A stretch of DNA of 14,449 nt from 1-14-0-10-45-29 sp964532715 (GTDB taxonomy: Archaea > Micrarchaeota > Micrarchaeia > Anstonellales > Anstonellaceae): positions 1-14,449 of the forward strand of contig CAZHIX010000032.1 in the NCBI GenBank assembly GCA_964532715.1, in the 5' to 3' direction. Positions 4,985 to 12,574 of the stretch are shown one piece after another. Below the pieces are notes generated by a model. That model was given only the letters and a program-made list of their open reading frames with translations, was not told where the DNA came from and searched no databases. The translations under genes were made by a program, and so were the position numbers. Every line of letters begins with the position of its first letter. Positions within the stretch are counted from its first letter, which is position 1.

Positions 4985-4995
4985 AGTTTATAAAT
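4985..4995 (-). promoter_or_regulatory. TATA box of the downstream ftsZ
   Basis: Minus-strand ATTTATAAACT (4995-4985) is a good archaeal TATA box about 85 nt before the ATG, predicting a leader of roughly 55-60 nt. This is long for this window, and the gene is not simply co-transcribed with the upstream ftsZ. Confidence 0.6.
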
Positions 4996-5092
4996 ACATA
5001 CGTTTTTTTACGTCGTAGTGTGTTAATTTATAAAAAAGCAGGGATTATACGGTTTAGTCTATAAAGTAAACTTCCGCTATTTTTTTAAAGTT

Positions 5093-5119
5093 ATAAAAAA
5101 ATAAAAAAAGTGAAAAAAT
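5093..5119 (-). terminator. T-tract terminator of the upstream ftsZ
   Basis: Within 35 nt of the stop the minus strand carries three T runs of six or seven (ATTTTTTC, CTTTTTTTA, ATTTTTTTA). This is a strong candidate intrinsic terminator separating the two ftsZ transcripts. Confidence 0.7.
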
Positions 5120-5126
5120 CGACTTT

Positions 5127-6197
5127 TTAGCCGATTATTTCTATATCTGAATAACTCAAGCTAGGCTTTGTTTCTTCTTTTGCTTGTGAATCTGTGCCAA
5201 AAATGTTTGCGCCTTTTACTCCTGTAACGATTGCAACTATTTCTAGTTTGCCATCATAACCTGGAATAAGTCTTGCACCCCATTTTACTGTTGCCTGTGC
5301 ATCCATCTTCTCAGTGATTATTTCTCCGGCCTTAATTGCATCTCCCAATGTAAGGTCAGAGCCTCCTGAAATATGGATAAGCGCACCATTTGCACCATCG
5401 AAATCTACATCAAGCAATCTGTTTTTGAGCACTCCTTCTGCCGCACCACGCACTTTATCGTTGCCCTTGCCTTCACCAACAGCAATGAATCCGACTCCTC
5501 CGCCAGAAACTGTTGATCTAACATCTGCAAAGTCAATATTGATAAGTGAGGGTTGTGTAATCGTCCAAACAAGACCTCCTACTGCTTTTGCTAATATTTC
5601 ATCAGCAACTGCAAATGCCTCGTTCATTGGAAGATTTGGCACAAGTTTTACTAGACGATTGTTATCAAGAACTATTACAGAATCTACATTCTTTCTTAGT
5701 TTTCCGATAGCCTCATCTGCTTTTGCTCTTCTTGCCCGCTCAAGGTTGAATGGATAAGTAACCATTGCGACCGTAATCGCACCCTGTTCCTTTGCAATCT
5801 CGGCAATTACTGGTGCTGCTCCTGAACCTGTTCCACCACCCATACCTGCGCATATAAACACGAGGTGAGCGCCTTCAAGTTCTTTCTCAAGCATTGCACG
5901 GTCAACTTCTGCCGCTTTTGCTCCGGTTTCGGGGTATCCTCCAGCACCAAGTCCTTTTGTGATGGACTTTCCTATGAGAACTTTTTTGGATTTCTCATGG
6001 ATCATATTCAAGTGCTGTCTGTCGGTGTTAACTGCTACTAAATCACAGCCTTTGACACCCGAGCGTATTAATCTATTTATGGTGTTGTTTCCTCCACCAC
6101 CTACTCCTACTACAACAATCCGAATTTTGTCTGAGCCAATGGCTTCACTTGGAGCTGACTCTTGCTCACCCAGGACGGATTTTACTAAACTTTCCAT
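5127..6197 (-). CDS. ftsZ: Cell-division GTPase FtsZ (FtsZ2-like)
   Basis: 356 aa. Canonical features: VVGVGGGGNNTINR (29-42), tubulin signature GGGTGSG (120-126), YPFNLERARR (148-157), and T7 loop NIDFAD (N220, D222, D225). The TITQPSLINIDFAD segment and the retained WGAR (306-309) are typical of archaeal FtsZ2. The C-terminal linker ends in a short acidic-hydrophobic peptide (SDIEIIG) that could bind a membrane anchor or partner, as FtsZ tails do. It is clearly paralogous to the FtsZ at 3818-4906, 220 bp downstream on the same strand, but not a recent duplicate: identity is moderate and the tails are unrelated. The start is supported by GAGGG eight nt upstream. I see no canonical FtsZ1 in the window. 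Confidence 0.96.
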   Translation of the reverse strand: MESLVKSVLGEQESAPSEAIGSDKIRIVVVGVGGGGNNTINRLIRSGVKGCDLVAVNTDRQHLNMIHEKSKKVLIGKSITKGLGAGGYPETGAKAAEVDRAMLEKELEGAHLVFICAGMGGGTGSGAAPVIAEIAKEQGAITVAMVTYPFNLERARRAKADEAIGKLRKNVDSVIVLDNNRLVKLVPNLPMNEAFAVADEILAKAVGGLVWTITQPSLINIDFADVRSTVSGGGVGFIAVGEGKGNDKVRGAAEGVLKNRLLDVDFDGANGALIHISGGSDLTLGDAIKAGEIITEKMDAQATVKWGARLIPGYDGKLEIVAIVTGVKGANIFGTDSQAKEETKPSLSYSDIEIIG

Positions 6198-6205
6198 GTT
6201 TTCGT

Positions 6206-6251
6206 CCCTCGCTAAAGGTGGCGTGATAACTCGTGTACAGTTTATATATAG
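6206..6251 (-). promoter_or_regulatory. TATA box and RBS of the upstream ftsZ
   Basis: Minus-strand TATATATAAA (6251-6242) is a near-consensus TATA box about 50 nt before the ATG, and GAGGG (6210-6206) lies eight nt before it. The promoter begins within 60 nt of the ABCE1 stop. Confidence 0.7.
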
Positions 6252-6296
6252 AGCACATTTCTGTTATTATTTCTAAAACGTTATGTGATCATTTTC

Positions 6297-8059
6297 TCAT
6301 GCAGTGGTGTAATAATATTCCCCCTCTGCTCTCTGTTCTCTATCCTTTACTGATCCGGGTTTATTTATTCTGGGGCGTGCTGTATCAATATCTCTTCTTA
6401 GTGTGATATCTAAATCCTTTAAGAATTTATTCAAGCCGTCTTTTTTGTTTGCAGGCGCATTTGCAAAACCTTTTTTAGAGCCTTCTCCCTCAAACACCAT
6501 TATACGTGAGGATATTGCATCTACAAGAACCAAATCGTGATCAACCACAAAACAAACTTTATCGCTATTTTCAATTAATCGTTGTACAAGCGCTGCAAAA
6601 TTTAATCGTTGTTCAACGTCTAAGAACGCCGATGGTTCATCTAATAAATAAACATCTGCATCTTTTGAAAGTGCGTTTACTATAGCAACTCGTTGCATTT
6701 CTCCACCTGAAAGTGTATTTAATTTTTTATCCATAAGTGAATTTACTCCAAGTTTTCGTGTTGCTTCTTCAAAAAATTGTGCATTCAATTTGTTTTTGTA
6801 AAACAGTTCTGAAACCAAAATGTCTTCATCCATTTTAACGTATTGTGGTTTGTAAGAAATATTCATTTTATACTCAAGCTCGTTTTCATTATCTGATTTT
6901 TCAACACCTGCAAGCATCTTAACAAATAGCGATTTTCCAATCGCATTTTTACCAACTATACCGACAACCTCGCCTTCGCGTATCTCTCCTTTTTGCGAAC
7001 TAAATTCAAATTCTCTAAACTTTCTGCTAAACTCTGGATATGCAAATTTCACCTTTGATTTTCTTGTACTTGCCACATTTTTTTGAAATTTTATCTCATA
7101 ATCTCTAAATCGCATATTTTCTTCTTTTAAGAATCCTTGCAAATATTGGTTTATACCTGCTCTTGTGTTTTTTAGACTTGAAACTATTCCATATGCATTT
7201 TCTTGTCCAAAGAACACATAAACATATTCGGAAAGGTAGTCAAATAATGCTAAATCGTGTTCAACTACAACTACCTTTTTTTGTTCTCCAAGCTCCTTTA
7301 GCGCTTTTGCCATTCTAAGTCTTTGTTCAATATCCAAATAGCTTGCAGGTTCATCAAAGTAATACAAATCAGCATCTTTGCACCAACATGCAGCGATTGC
7401 AACTCGTTGCAATTCTCCTCCTGAAATTTGACTTATTCGTTTATCCATCACATTTTGCAAATCAAAAAGTTCTATGGCATGTTCAAGTACATTGCGCTCA
7501 TCTGTTTTTTCAAGAAGTTCTCTAACTTCTCCTCTAAAAACTGTTGGGATTTTATCTACGTTTTGAGGTTTTAATGCGACTTTTATTTTACTATCTTTTA
7601 ATTTTTTGAAATATTCAAACTCTGCTTTTGGCATTTGTTTTGATAAGCTCTCAATTTTTGGGGGATTTTTATAATCTCCCATATTTGGCCAAATAGCCCC
7701 TGAAAGTAAATGCAATACTGTTGTTTTTCCAATACCATTTCTACCGATAAATCCCGTTACTCCTTTTTGTGCAAGTGCAATTCCATAAACCCTAAATGCG
7801 TTTATATCATATTGATGATAAACTCTGCCACACTCAGATACTAAATTAATTATTTTAATGCATTTGACTGGGCATTTTTTTGGGCAAATCCCACAGCCGG
7901 TGCATAAAATTTCAGATATTACTGGAAAGCCTTCGCTATCAACAGTAACTGTTTCGTCTCCCATTTGCACTCCTGGNNNNNNNNNNATACTTTTTGACAA
8001 ATATAACCGCATTTTTTCTTTATACAAAGCTCTCTATCTATTATTGCTATTCTTGGCAT
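6297..8059 (-). CDS. abce1: Ribosome-recycling ATPase ABCE1 (RLI), interrupted by an N gap
   Basis: ABCE1 splits ribosomes into subunits after termination or rescue, together with aRF1 or aPelota. From the ATG at 8059 the frame reads MPRIAIIDRELC and supplies C12, C17 and C21 of the first 4Fe-4S motif before the 10-N gap; after the gap it continues with PGVQMGDE. Two bases in the gap would complete the fourth Cys (C-x4-C-x3-C-x3-CP). The second cluster motif (CTGCGICPKKCP), Walker A GRNGIGKTT and signature ISGGELQR of the first nucleotide-binding domain, its DEP motif, and the second domain's GKNAIGKS, LSGGEMQR, LLDEPSAFLD and VVDHD all follow in order. The restored length is about 584 aa, normal for the family. 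A TATA box ~29 nt before this ATG fits a leaderless message. As printed, the gap shifts the frame. Confidence 0.96.
7977..7986. other. 10-N gap with incorrect length inside ABCE1
   Basis: Ten N interrupt the first Fe-S motif of ABCE1. The left and right frames agree only if the true gap is 2 bases (or 2 plus a multiple of 3). Two bases give exactly the family's cysteine spacing. Confidence 0.85.
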
Positions 8060-8083
8060 TTTCAACACATCTTGCATATTTGA

Positions 8084-8096
8084 GTTTTAAGTATAA
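8084..8096 (-). promoter_or_regulatory. TATA box of ABCE1
   Basis: Minus-strand TTATACTTAAAAC (8096-8084) is centred about 30 nt before the ATG at 8059, predicting a leaderless or nearly leaderless message and supporting that start over later ones. Confidence 0.5.
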
Positions 8097-8155
8097 CCTT
8101 AATCTAAAATCTCAACTTTTCAATTTACTTTCTTTATTTTTAAGCAATTCACACT

Positions 8156-8518
8156 TTAACTTGTGTTCATATTATTCATAATGCTTTGCGCCTGCATTTG
8201 CATATCAAATCCAAATAATGCTAAGATTGCATAAACTATATTTTTGATGATTAGAAGCAATATTATGAATGCTACAAACATTACTATACGTTTATATTTC
8301 GGGTCTAAATTTTTATAAGCCTCAATTTTTTTAGAAAAATATCCATCTATTTTGTTATACATTTTTGTGCGCAAAAGAATTATTGCAATTCCCATAATTG
8401 CAACTACGAATACATACTGTAATGAAAATCCAATTGCATATAAAAAATATAATACAATCACAAAGTATGCAATTCTCAAATATTCGCCTATATTTCTTCC
8501 AAAAATTTTTCCAACCAT
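8156..8518 (-). CDS. Small membrane protein of unknown function
   Basis: 120 aa; I do not recognise a family. It has a short basic N-terminus (MVGKIFGRN), hydrophobic segments at about 15-31 and 34-49, a charged amphipathic stretch 50-76 (TKMYNKIDGYFSKKIEAYKN), and a long hydrophobic run at 77-104 that could be one long or two short helices. The C-terminus is polar and rich in Met, Gln and Asn (FDMQMQAQSIMNNMNTS). No signal peptidase site, no cysteines and no catalytic motif. Basic residues dominate the 50-76 segment, so it probably faces the cytoplasm. It lies between pelota (divergent) and ABCE1 (same strand, 96 bp downstream). This position suggests, but does not show, a link with ribosome recycling. 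Confidence 0.75.
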   Translation of the reverse strand: MVGKIFGRNIGEYLRIAYFVIVLYFLYAIGFSLQYVFVVAIMGIAIILLRTKMYNKIDGYFSKKIEAYKNLDPKYKRIVMFVAFIILLLIIKNIVYAILALFGFDMQMQAQSIMNNMNTS

Positions 8519-8548
8519 ATCAATCGTGTTTATTTTTTCGGTGCGTGA

Positions 8549-8559
8549 GTATTTTAATG
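8549..8559. promoter_or_regulatory. Shared AT element between pelota and the membrane protein gene
   Basis: GTATTTTAATG reads as a TATA-like box on both strands (CATTAAAATAC on the minus strand). It lies ~27 nt before the pelota ATG, giving a leaderless message, and ~36 nt before the membrane-protein ATG. The divergent intergenic region is only 62 bp. Confidence 0.45.
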
Positions 8560-8580
8560 TGAGTTGCTCGTATTTATTAT

Positions 8581-9630
8581 ATGCGCATAAATCATCAGGA
8601 TAAAAAAGAGGGTCTTATCAAGCTCACAGTAGAAAATCTTGAAGACTTGTGGCATTTAGAACGAGTTTTAAGTGAAGGCGATAAAGTCCAAGCAATTTCT
8701 TATCGTTCGTTTAAGGCAAATGAGAAATCGGCAAGCGAGAAGAAAAAAATAAATGTTTTGATTGTGGCGCAAAAAATAGAATTTGCGAAAAGTTCAAATC
8801 GTCTAAGAATTACAGGGCCTATTGTATCTGGTACTCCTTTGGAATATGTGCAGGTTGGTTCTTTTCACACAATTGATGTTGAACCACAAACTACTGTTTC
8901 AATTTACAAAGACTGGAAAAATCATCATCTTTCAAGGCTAAAAAAAGCAATTGAGCAAACCAACCGGCCTAGGCTTCATATGTTGGTGCTTGATGAGAAA
9001 AAGGCTATATTTACATCTGTTCTTGGTTTTGGAATAAATTATGATTGGGAGCTTGAGAATAGTTTATCTAAACGAGATGATTCAAAAAAGCAGTCTGAGG
9101 CTCAAAATCAATATTTTGGCAATATTTTGTCTCGCATAAGCGAGTTTTCTCAAAATAAAATAATTGTTGCAGGTCCTGGTTTTGCTCCTTCAAATTTTGC
9201 ACAATTTGCAAAAGAAAAAAATCAAAAACTTGCATCAAATTTTGTTATGGCGCATTGTTCTTATGCTGAACGAAGTGGAGTTAACGAACTTATGAAAAAT
9301 GGTGTTGTGTCAAAAGTTGCAAGTGATGAGCGAATAGCTATTGAGATGCAACTTATGGATGAGTTTAAAGTAGCACTTGCAAAATCTAGTAAAAAAATTG
9401 CTTATGGAATAAAAAATGTTTCAAACGCACTTGAGTGCAGTGCAGTTTCAAAAATACTTGTTTTAGACGAAGTTTTAAGAACTAATAAACAAGTTGACAA
9501 ACTCATAGAAGATGCAGAAAATGCCAAAGTTGAAATAATGATTTTTTCGCACGAGTCTGATTCTGGTGCAGAGCTAGCAGGTTTTGGGGGTTTAATCGCA
9601 TTCTTAAGATTTGAGTTAAGAGACGAGTAA
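8581..9630 (+). CDS. pelA: Ribosome-rescue factor aPelota (PelA/Dom34)
   Basis: 349 aa, the normal length. aPelota enters the A site of stalled ribosomes with aEF1A-GTP and works with ABCE1 to split them. Three domains can be seen: an N-terminal Sm-like domain (about 1-125) with the family pattern ENLEDLWHLERVLSEGDKV (18-36) and GSFHTIDVEP (93-102); a central eRF1-like domain (131-260) that lacks a GGQ motif, as Pelota should; and a C-terminal domain (265-349) with YGIKNVSNALECSAVSKILV, the NKQVDKLIEDAE helix, and HESDSGAELAGFGGLIAFLRF (about 324-344). The ATG at 8581 aligns with family N-termini and appears leaderless. ABCE1 is two genes away on the other strand, a functionally sensible neighbourhood. 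Confidence 0.96.
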   Translation: MRINHQDKKEGLIKLTVENLEDLWHLERVLSEGDKVQAISYRSFKANEKSASEKKKINVLIVAQKIEFAKSSNRLRITGPIVSGTPLEYVQVGSFHTIDVEPQTTVSIYKDWKNHHLSRLKKAIEQTNRPRLHMLVLDEKKAIFTSVLGFGINYDWELENSLSKRDDSKKQSEAQNQYFGNILSRISEFSQNKIIVAGPGFAPSNFAQFAKEKNQKLASNFVMAHCSYAERSGVNELMKNGVVSKVASDERIAIEMQLMDEFKVALAKSSKKIAYGIKNVSNALECSAVSKILVLDEVLRTNKQVDKLIEDAENAKVEIMIFSHESDSGAELAGFGGLIAFLRFELRDE

Positions 9631-9711
9631 ATTTTGAGTGTGTCATTGTCAACGTGATTGCGCAAAATCGTATTTATCCTCAACATCATTGTGCAACAAC
9701 TATTAATTTTG

Positions 9712-9726
9712 CTCAATGGCATTGAG
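9712..9726. repeat. 7-bp inverted repeat between convergent genes
   Basis: CTCAATG, one central G, then CATTGAG form a perfect inverted repeat in the 150-bp region between the convergent pelota and transporter genes. It could be a terminator hairpin (5-bp stem, 5-nt loop) or a protein site. No clear T-tract follows on either strand. Confidence 0.35.
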
Positions 9727-9780
9727 AACCGTTATACCTTATACGAAATGTTTTGAATCGTATCAAAAACAATCAAACCA

Positions 9781-11331
9781 TCAGTCAACTGCTATCAAAA
9801 TCATCGCGACTAATGACGCAAGCAGTGCATATCCAATCGCAACAAATGCGTTTGTCAAAATTATTTTTGATTCCTCGCCTTTTAGTCCAACTGTCGCACT
9901 TGCAGCAATTATGTTGTGAATTGCAATCATGTTCCCAGCCGCACCTCCAACAACCTGAAGTGCTAGTATAACTATTGCCGATATACCAATATCAACAGCA
10001 ACTTGTTGCTGAAATTGTGCAAAAAATATGTTTGATACTGTATTTGAACCTGCTAGAAATGAGCCAAAAAGCCCTATTTGTGCAGATGCAAATATGTAAA
10101 TTCCACCAAAAACATCTGATACAAATTGTGCAATTATCATTGGCATCGATGGTATCATTTGATTTGAACTTGTTGAATTCAAAAACATTTGAACAAGTCC
10201 TACTGTAAATATTAGTGCAACAAATGTATATGCTCCTTTTTTACACGTGTTGGCAAACGCTATTTTAATTTGATTTTTACTCAAGCCATAATAAACTGCA
10301 GTTATTATTGCGCTTATAAAAAATGCAACTCCGGGATTTGTAAATATTGAAAAATTGTAAGATAAATTAGTTCCAAATATATTTTCAAATACAAACGAGG
10401 ACGAGCTCAATATATCCGAAATCGGAGCTATTTTGGTAAAAACTAAAAATGCAGATGCAAGTGCATACGGTCCAAATATAGCCACAACCTGGTTTATCTG
10501 AAGTTTTGTTTTCTTTTTTGTTTTTGGAATAAGCCATCCATACTTAATAGCGACAAACATGAATGCAAGTGAAAATAACCCTCCAATAAGAGATGGAAAT
10601 GTAGCTGAAGATAAATATGCCACTATAAAATATGGAACAACGAACGAGAGTCCTGCCATAATACAAAATGGAAAAAACTTAAATACAACACTAAATGGTT
10701 TTTTCTCAAGATGTGCAAGTGCAAGCATCATTACAAACGGAATAAATATCCCTATTATGGAGTGTATAAGTGCAGTTGTAATAGAAACTTGATGGAGTTG
10801 TTCATTTGTCAAGTCAACTGAATCTGCTATACCTATATTTATTGGAGCCCCAAGTGCACCAAAACTAACTGCAGTTGAATCTGCTATTAATGTCACTGCA
10901 ACTGCTGATACTGGGGAAATTCCAATTGAAGCAATAAGTGGCGCGGAAAGCGCGGCGGGGGTTCCAAAACCTGCCGCGCCTTCAATTAAACAAACAAAAG
11001 ACCAGCCGATTACTATTACTGCAACGTACTTGTGTAAATTAGATTTCGTTATCATTTTTTCTATTTTTTTTACAAATCCGCTCTGTTTTAAAGTCTCAAG
11101 CAAAAAAATTGCTCCAAGTAATATAATTATCAACTCAATTGAAGTCAAAGTGGCTTTTGCGTTTGATGCCAATATTGTGTTTGTATCAACGTTCCAATAA
11201 AACACCAAAATAAAAAGAGTAACGATCCAAGCAATTGGCATTGCTTTTATTGTCGGCATGCGCAGTATTATCATTAAAAAAAACAACAGAACTATCGGCA
11301 ATATTGAAAGTGCAAAAAAAATCATGTGCAT
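9781..11331 (-). CDS. lctP: L-lactate permease family transporter (LctP)
   Basis: 516 aa, within the normal size range for the LctP family of carboxylate:H+ symporters, which import lactate, glycolate or related hydroxy acids. It is hydrophobic throughout with about 12-14 likely transmembrane helices. Family landmarks: LIEGAAGFGTPAAL (115-128), the ADSTAVSFGALGAPI stretch soon after, NTVSNIFFAQFQQQ in the C-terminal third, and AGNMIAIHNIIAASATVGLKG near the end, all close to bacterial LctP. The substrate cannot be fixed from sequence. ATG codons occur at 1 and 3; a TATA-like box about 37 nt upstream gives a very short leader. It follows rfcS on the same strand with a T-rich separator, so it is probably transcribed separately. 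The family is patchy in archaea, so gene transfer is possible. Confidence 0.92.
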   Translation of the reverse strand: MHMIFFALSILPIVLLFFLMIILRMPTIKAMPIAWIVTLFILVFYWNVDTNTILASNAKATLTSIELIIILLGAIFLLETLKQSGFVKKIEKMITKSNLHKYVAVIVIGWSFVCLIEGAAGFGTPAALSAPLIASIGISPVSAVAVTLIADSTAVSFGALGAPINIGIADSVDLTNEQLHQVSITTALIHSIIGIFIPFVMMLALAHLEKKPFSVVFKFFPFCIMAGLSFVVPYFIVAYLSSATFPSLIGGLFSLAFMFVAIKYGWLIPKTKKKTKLQINQVVAIFGPYALASAFLVFTKIAPISDILSSSSFVFENIFGTNLSYNFSIFTNPGVAFFISAIITAVYYGLSKNQIKIAFANTCKKGAYTFVALIFTVGLVQMFLNSTSSNQMIPSMPMIIAQFVSDVFGGIYIFASAQIGLFGSFLAGSNTVSNIFFAQFQQQVAVDIGISAIVILALQVVGGAAGNMIAIHNIIAASATVGLKGEESKIILTNAFVAIGYALLASLVAMILIAVD

Positions 11332-11362
11332 AAAATGAGCGTGATGATTAAAAACGCATTTG

Positions 11363-11373
11363 TATTTTTAAAA
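11363..11373 (-). promoter_or_regulatory. TATA box of the transporter gene
   Basis: Minus-strand TTTAAAAATA lies about 37 nt before the ATG, which would give a leader of around ten nt. It overlaps the T-rich end of the rfcS terminator region. Confidence 0.45.
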
Positions 11374-11422
11374 AAATAAAACGAAATTAACAAAAAATAA
11401 ATAAGAAATAAAATTAAATAAG
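11371..11422 (-). terminator. T-rich terminator region of rfcS
   Basis: Beginning about 20 nt after the rfcS stop, the minus strand carries repeated T runs (for example ATTTTATTTC, TATTTTTTG and ATTTTTTT). This is consistent with archaeal T-tract termination. Confidence 0.55.
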
Positions 11423-11443
11423 TAGTTTGCAAGTAATTTACTT

Positions 11444-12454
11444 TTAGAGGCTCGTTTGTGCGTTTTGTTGTGTTTTTGTTTGTTGTGCATCTTTTCCAAC
11501 AATTACAATCTGTGCAAGGCATGCTTCAAGTTGTATTGCTTCATTTGCACCTTCAACCACTCTAAAGTTGTATTCTCCTATTTTGTCTATTAGGTGTGCT
11601 TTTGCACGCTCGTTAATCTTCACATTATCAATTTCACGAAACATTTGAATCAATACATCTTCTCCTGAAAGTCCATAATCAATCATGAGCTCATGAAGTT
11701 TTTTTCTTGCCTCTTTGAATTTTCCATCAACTGCTAATTGCATCATATCTAGTATTTCTTTTGGTCTTGCTCTTGATGCATATTTGAATATATTGTCCTC
11801 ACTTATTTTTTTTGATAGAAGTGAAGCTCCTTGTAGTGCATTTATGAGTTTTCTCATATCTCCATCAGATACGTATTTGAGTGCACCAAGTGCCTTCTCA
11901 TCAATTGTAAGATTCTCGTTTTGTGCAATTCTATTTGCCATCATAGAAACTTCTTCATCGCTAAGCATAGTAAATCTAAAAACTGAACATCTTGATTGTA
12001 TCGGTTCTATTATTTTTGACGAATAATTTGCACCTAAAATAAATCGTGTTGTGGAAACATACATTTCCATTGTTCTTCTAAGTGCGGATTGTGCATCTGA
12101 TGTTAGCGAATCTGCTTCATCTAAAAATATAAGTTTAAACGGAACATCTGCCAAAGCAATTGTGCGTGCAAAATCTTTGATTTTACCTCTAACAACATCA
12201 ATTCCTCGCTCATCAGATGCGTTGAGTTCAAGCACGCATTCGTTTCTTGCAGATCCATAAAGCTCATTTGCAAGTGCAAGTGTTGCAGTAGTTTTTCCAC
12301 ACCCCGGTGGTCCTGCAAACAAAAGATGGGGCATATTTTTTGCTTTTGCAAACGATTTTAGAGACTGAACAATATCTTTTTGTCCAATTATTTCCTCTAA
12401 TGTTTTGGGTCTATATTTTTCAGTCCAAGGAGTAATATCAAATTTTTCTGTCAT
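11444..12454 (-). CDS. rfcS: Replication factor C small subunit
   Basis: 336 aa from the chosen ATG. It is the AAA+ subunit of the archaeal clamp loader that opens PCNA at primer-template junctions together with RfcL (not in this window). Residues, numbered from this ATG: N-terminal WTEKYRPKTLEEIIGQ (10-25), Walker A GPPGCGKT (48-55), Walker B FLDEAD (110-115), sensor-1 region LGANYSSKIIEPIQ (140-153), and the arginine-finger motif SRC (154-156), which is diagnostic of small subunits. The C-terminal collar domain follows. The tail is rich in Gln and Thr, with no evident PIP motif. A GTG nine bases upstream would extend the protein by three residues, but that GTGAT looks like the Shine-Dalgarno sequence for the ATG at 12454. 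Confidence 0.96.
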   Translation of the reverse strand: MTEKFDITPWTEKYRPKTLEEIIGQKDIVQSLKSFAKAKNMPHLLFAGPPGCGKTTATLALANELYGSARNECVLELNASDERGIDVVRGKIKDFARTIALADVPFKLIFLDEADSLTSDAQSALRRTMEMYVSTTRFILGANYSSKIIEPIQSRCSVFRFTMLSDEEVSMMANRIAQNENLTIDEKALGALKYVSDGDMRKLINALQGASLLSKKISEDNIFKYASRARPKEILDMMQLAVDGKFKEARKKLHELMIDYGLSGEDVLIQMFREIDNVKINERAKAHLIDKIGEYNFRVVEGANEAIQLEACLAQIVIVGKDAQQTKTQQNAQTSL

Positions 12455-12458
12455 ATAT

Positions 12459-12497
12459 ATCACTAATCAAAACTTATTGATACAACATTTATTTACT
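12459..12497 (-). promoter_or_regulatory. RBS and TATA box of rfcS
   Basis: GTGAT (12463-12459) lies four nt before the ATG at 12454. AGTAAATAAA (about 12497-12488) is a TATA-like box that would put the transcript start close to 12467, just before the RBS. This decides the ATG over the GTG start. Confidence 0.5.
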
Positions 12498-12514
12498 CAT
12501 TGTTTTGATAAAGG

Positions 12515-12570
12515 TTAAATACCTATAGAGTGAAACCTCTTATATTGTAAGCTTTACAATTTTTAGTGAT
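12515..12570 (+). promoter_or_regulatory. ileS promoter, leader hairpin and RBS
   Basis: TTAAATACC (12515-12523) is a TATA-like box with a predicted start near 12544. A perfect 7-bp inverted repeat (ATTGTAA 12544-12550, TTACAAT 12554-12560, 3-nt centre) falls right at the start or in the short leader. GTGAT (12566-12570) is the likely RBS four nt before the ATG. The hairpin could affect start-site use or translation. Confidence 0.45.
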
Positions 12571-12574
12571 TTTC

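Noticed and set aside
8010..8027. ABCE1 start at TTG 8027 or ATG 8012
   Set aside because: That frame gives MRLYLSKS, unlike any ABCE1 N-terminus. The frame from 8059 gives a textbook ABCE1 start with the first Fe-S cysteines.
12455..12463. GTG start for rfcS
   Set aside because: The GTGAT containing it is at the correct spacing to be the RBS for the ATG at 12454, and the predicted transcript start leaves almost no room before the GTG.
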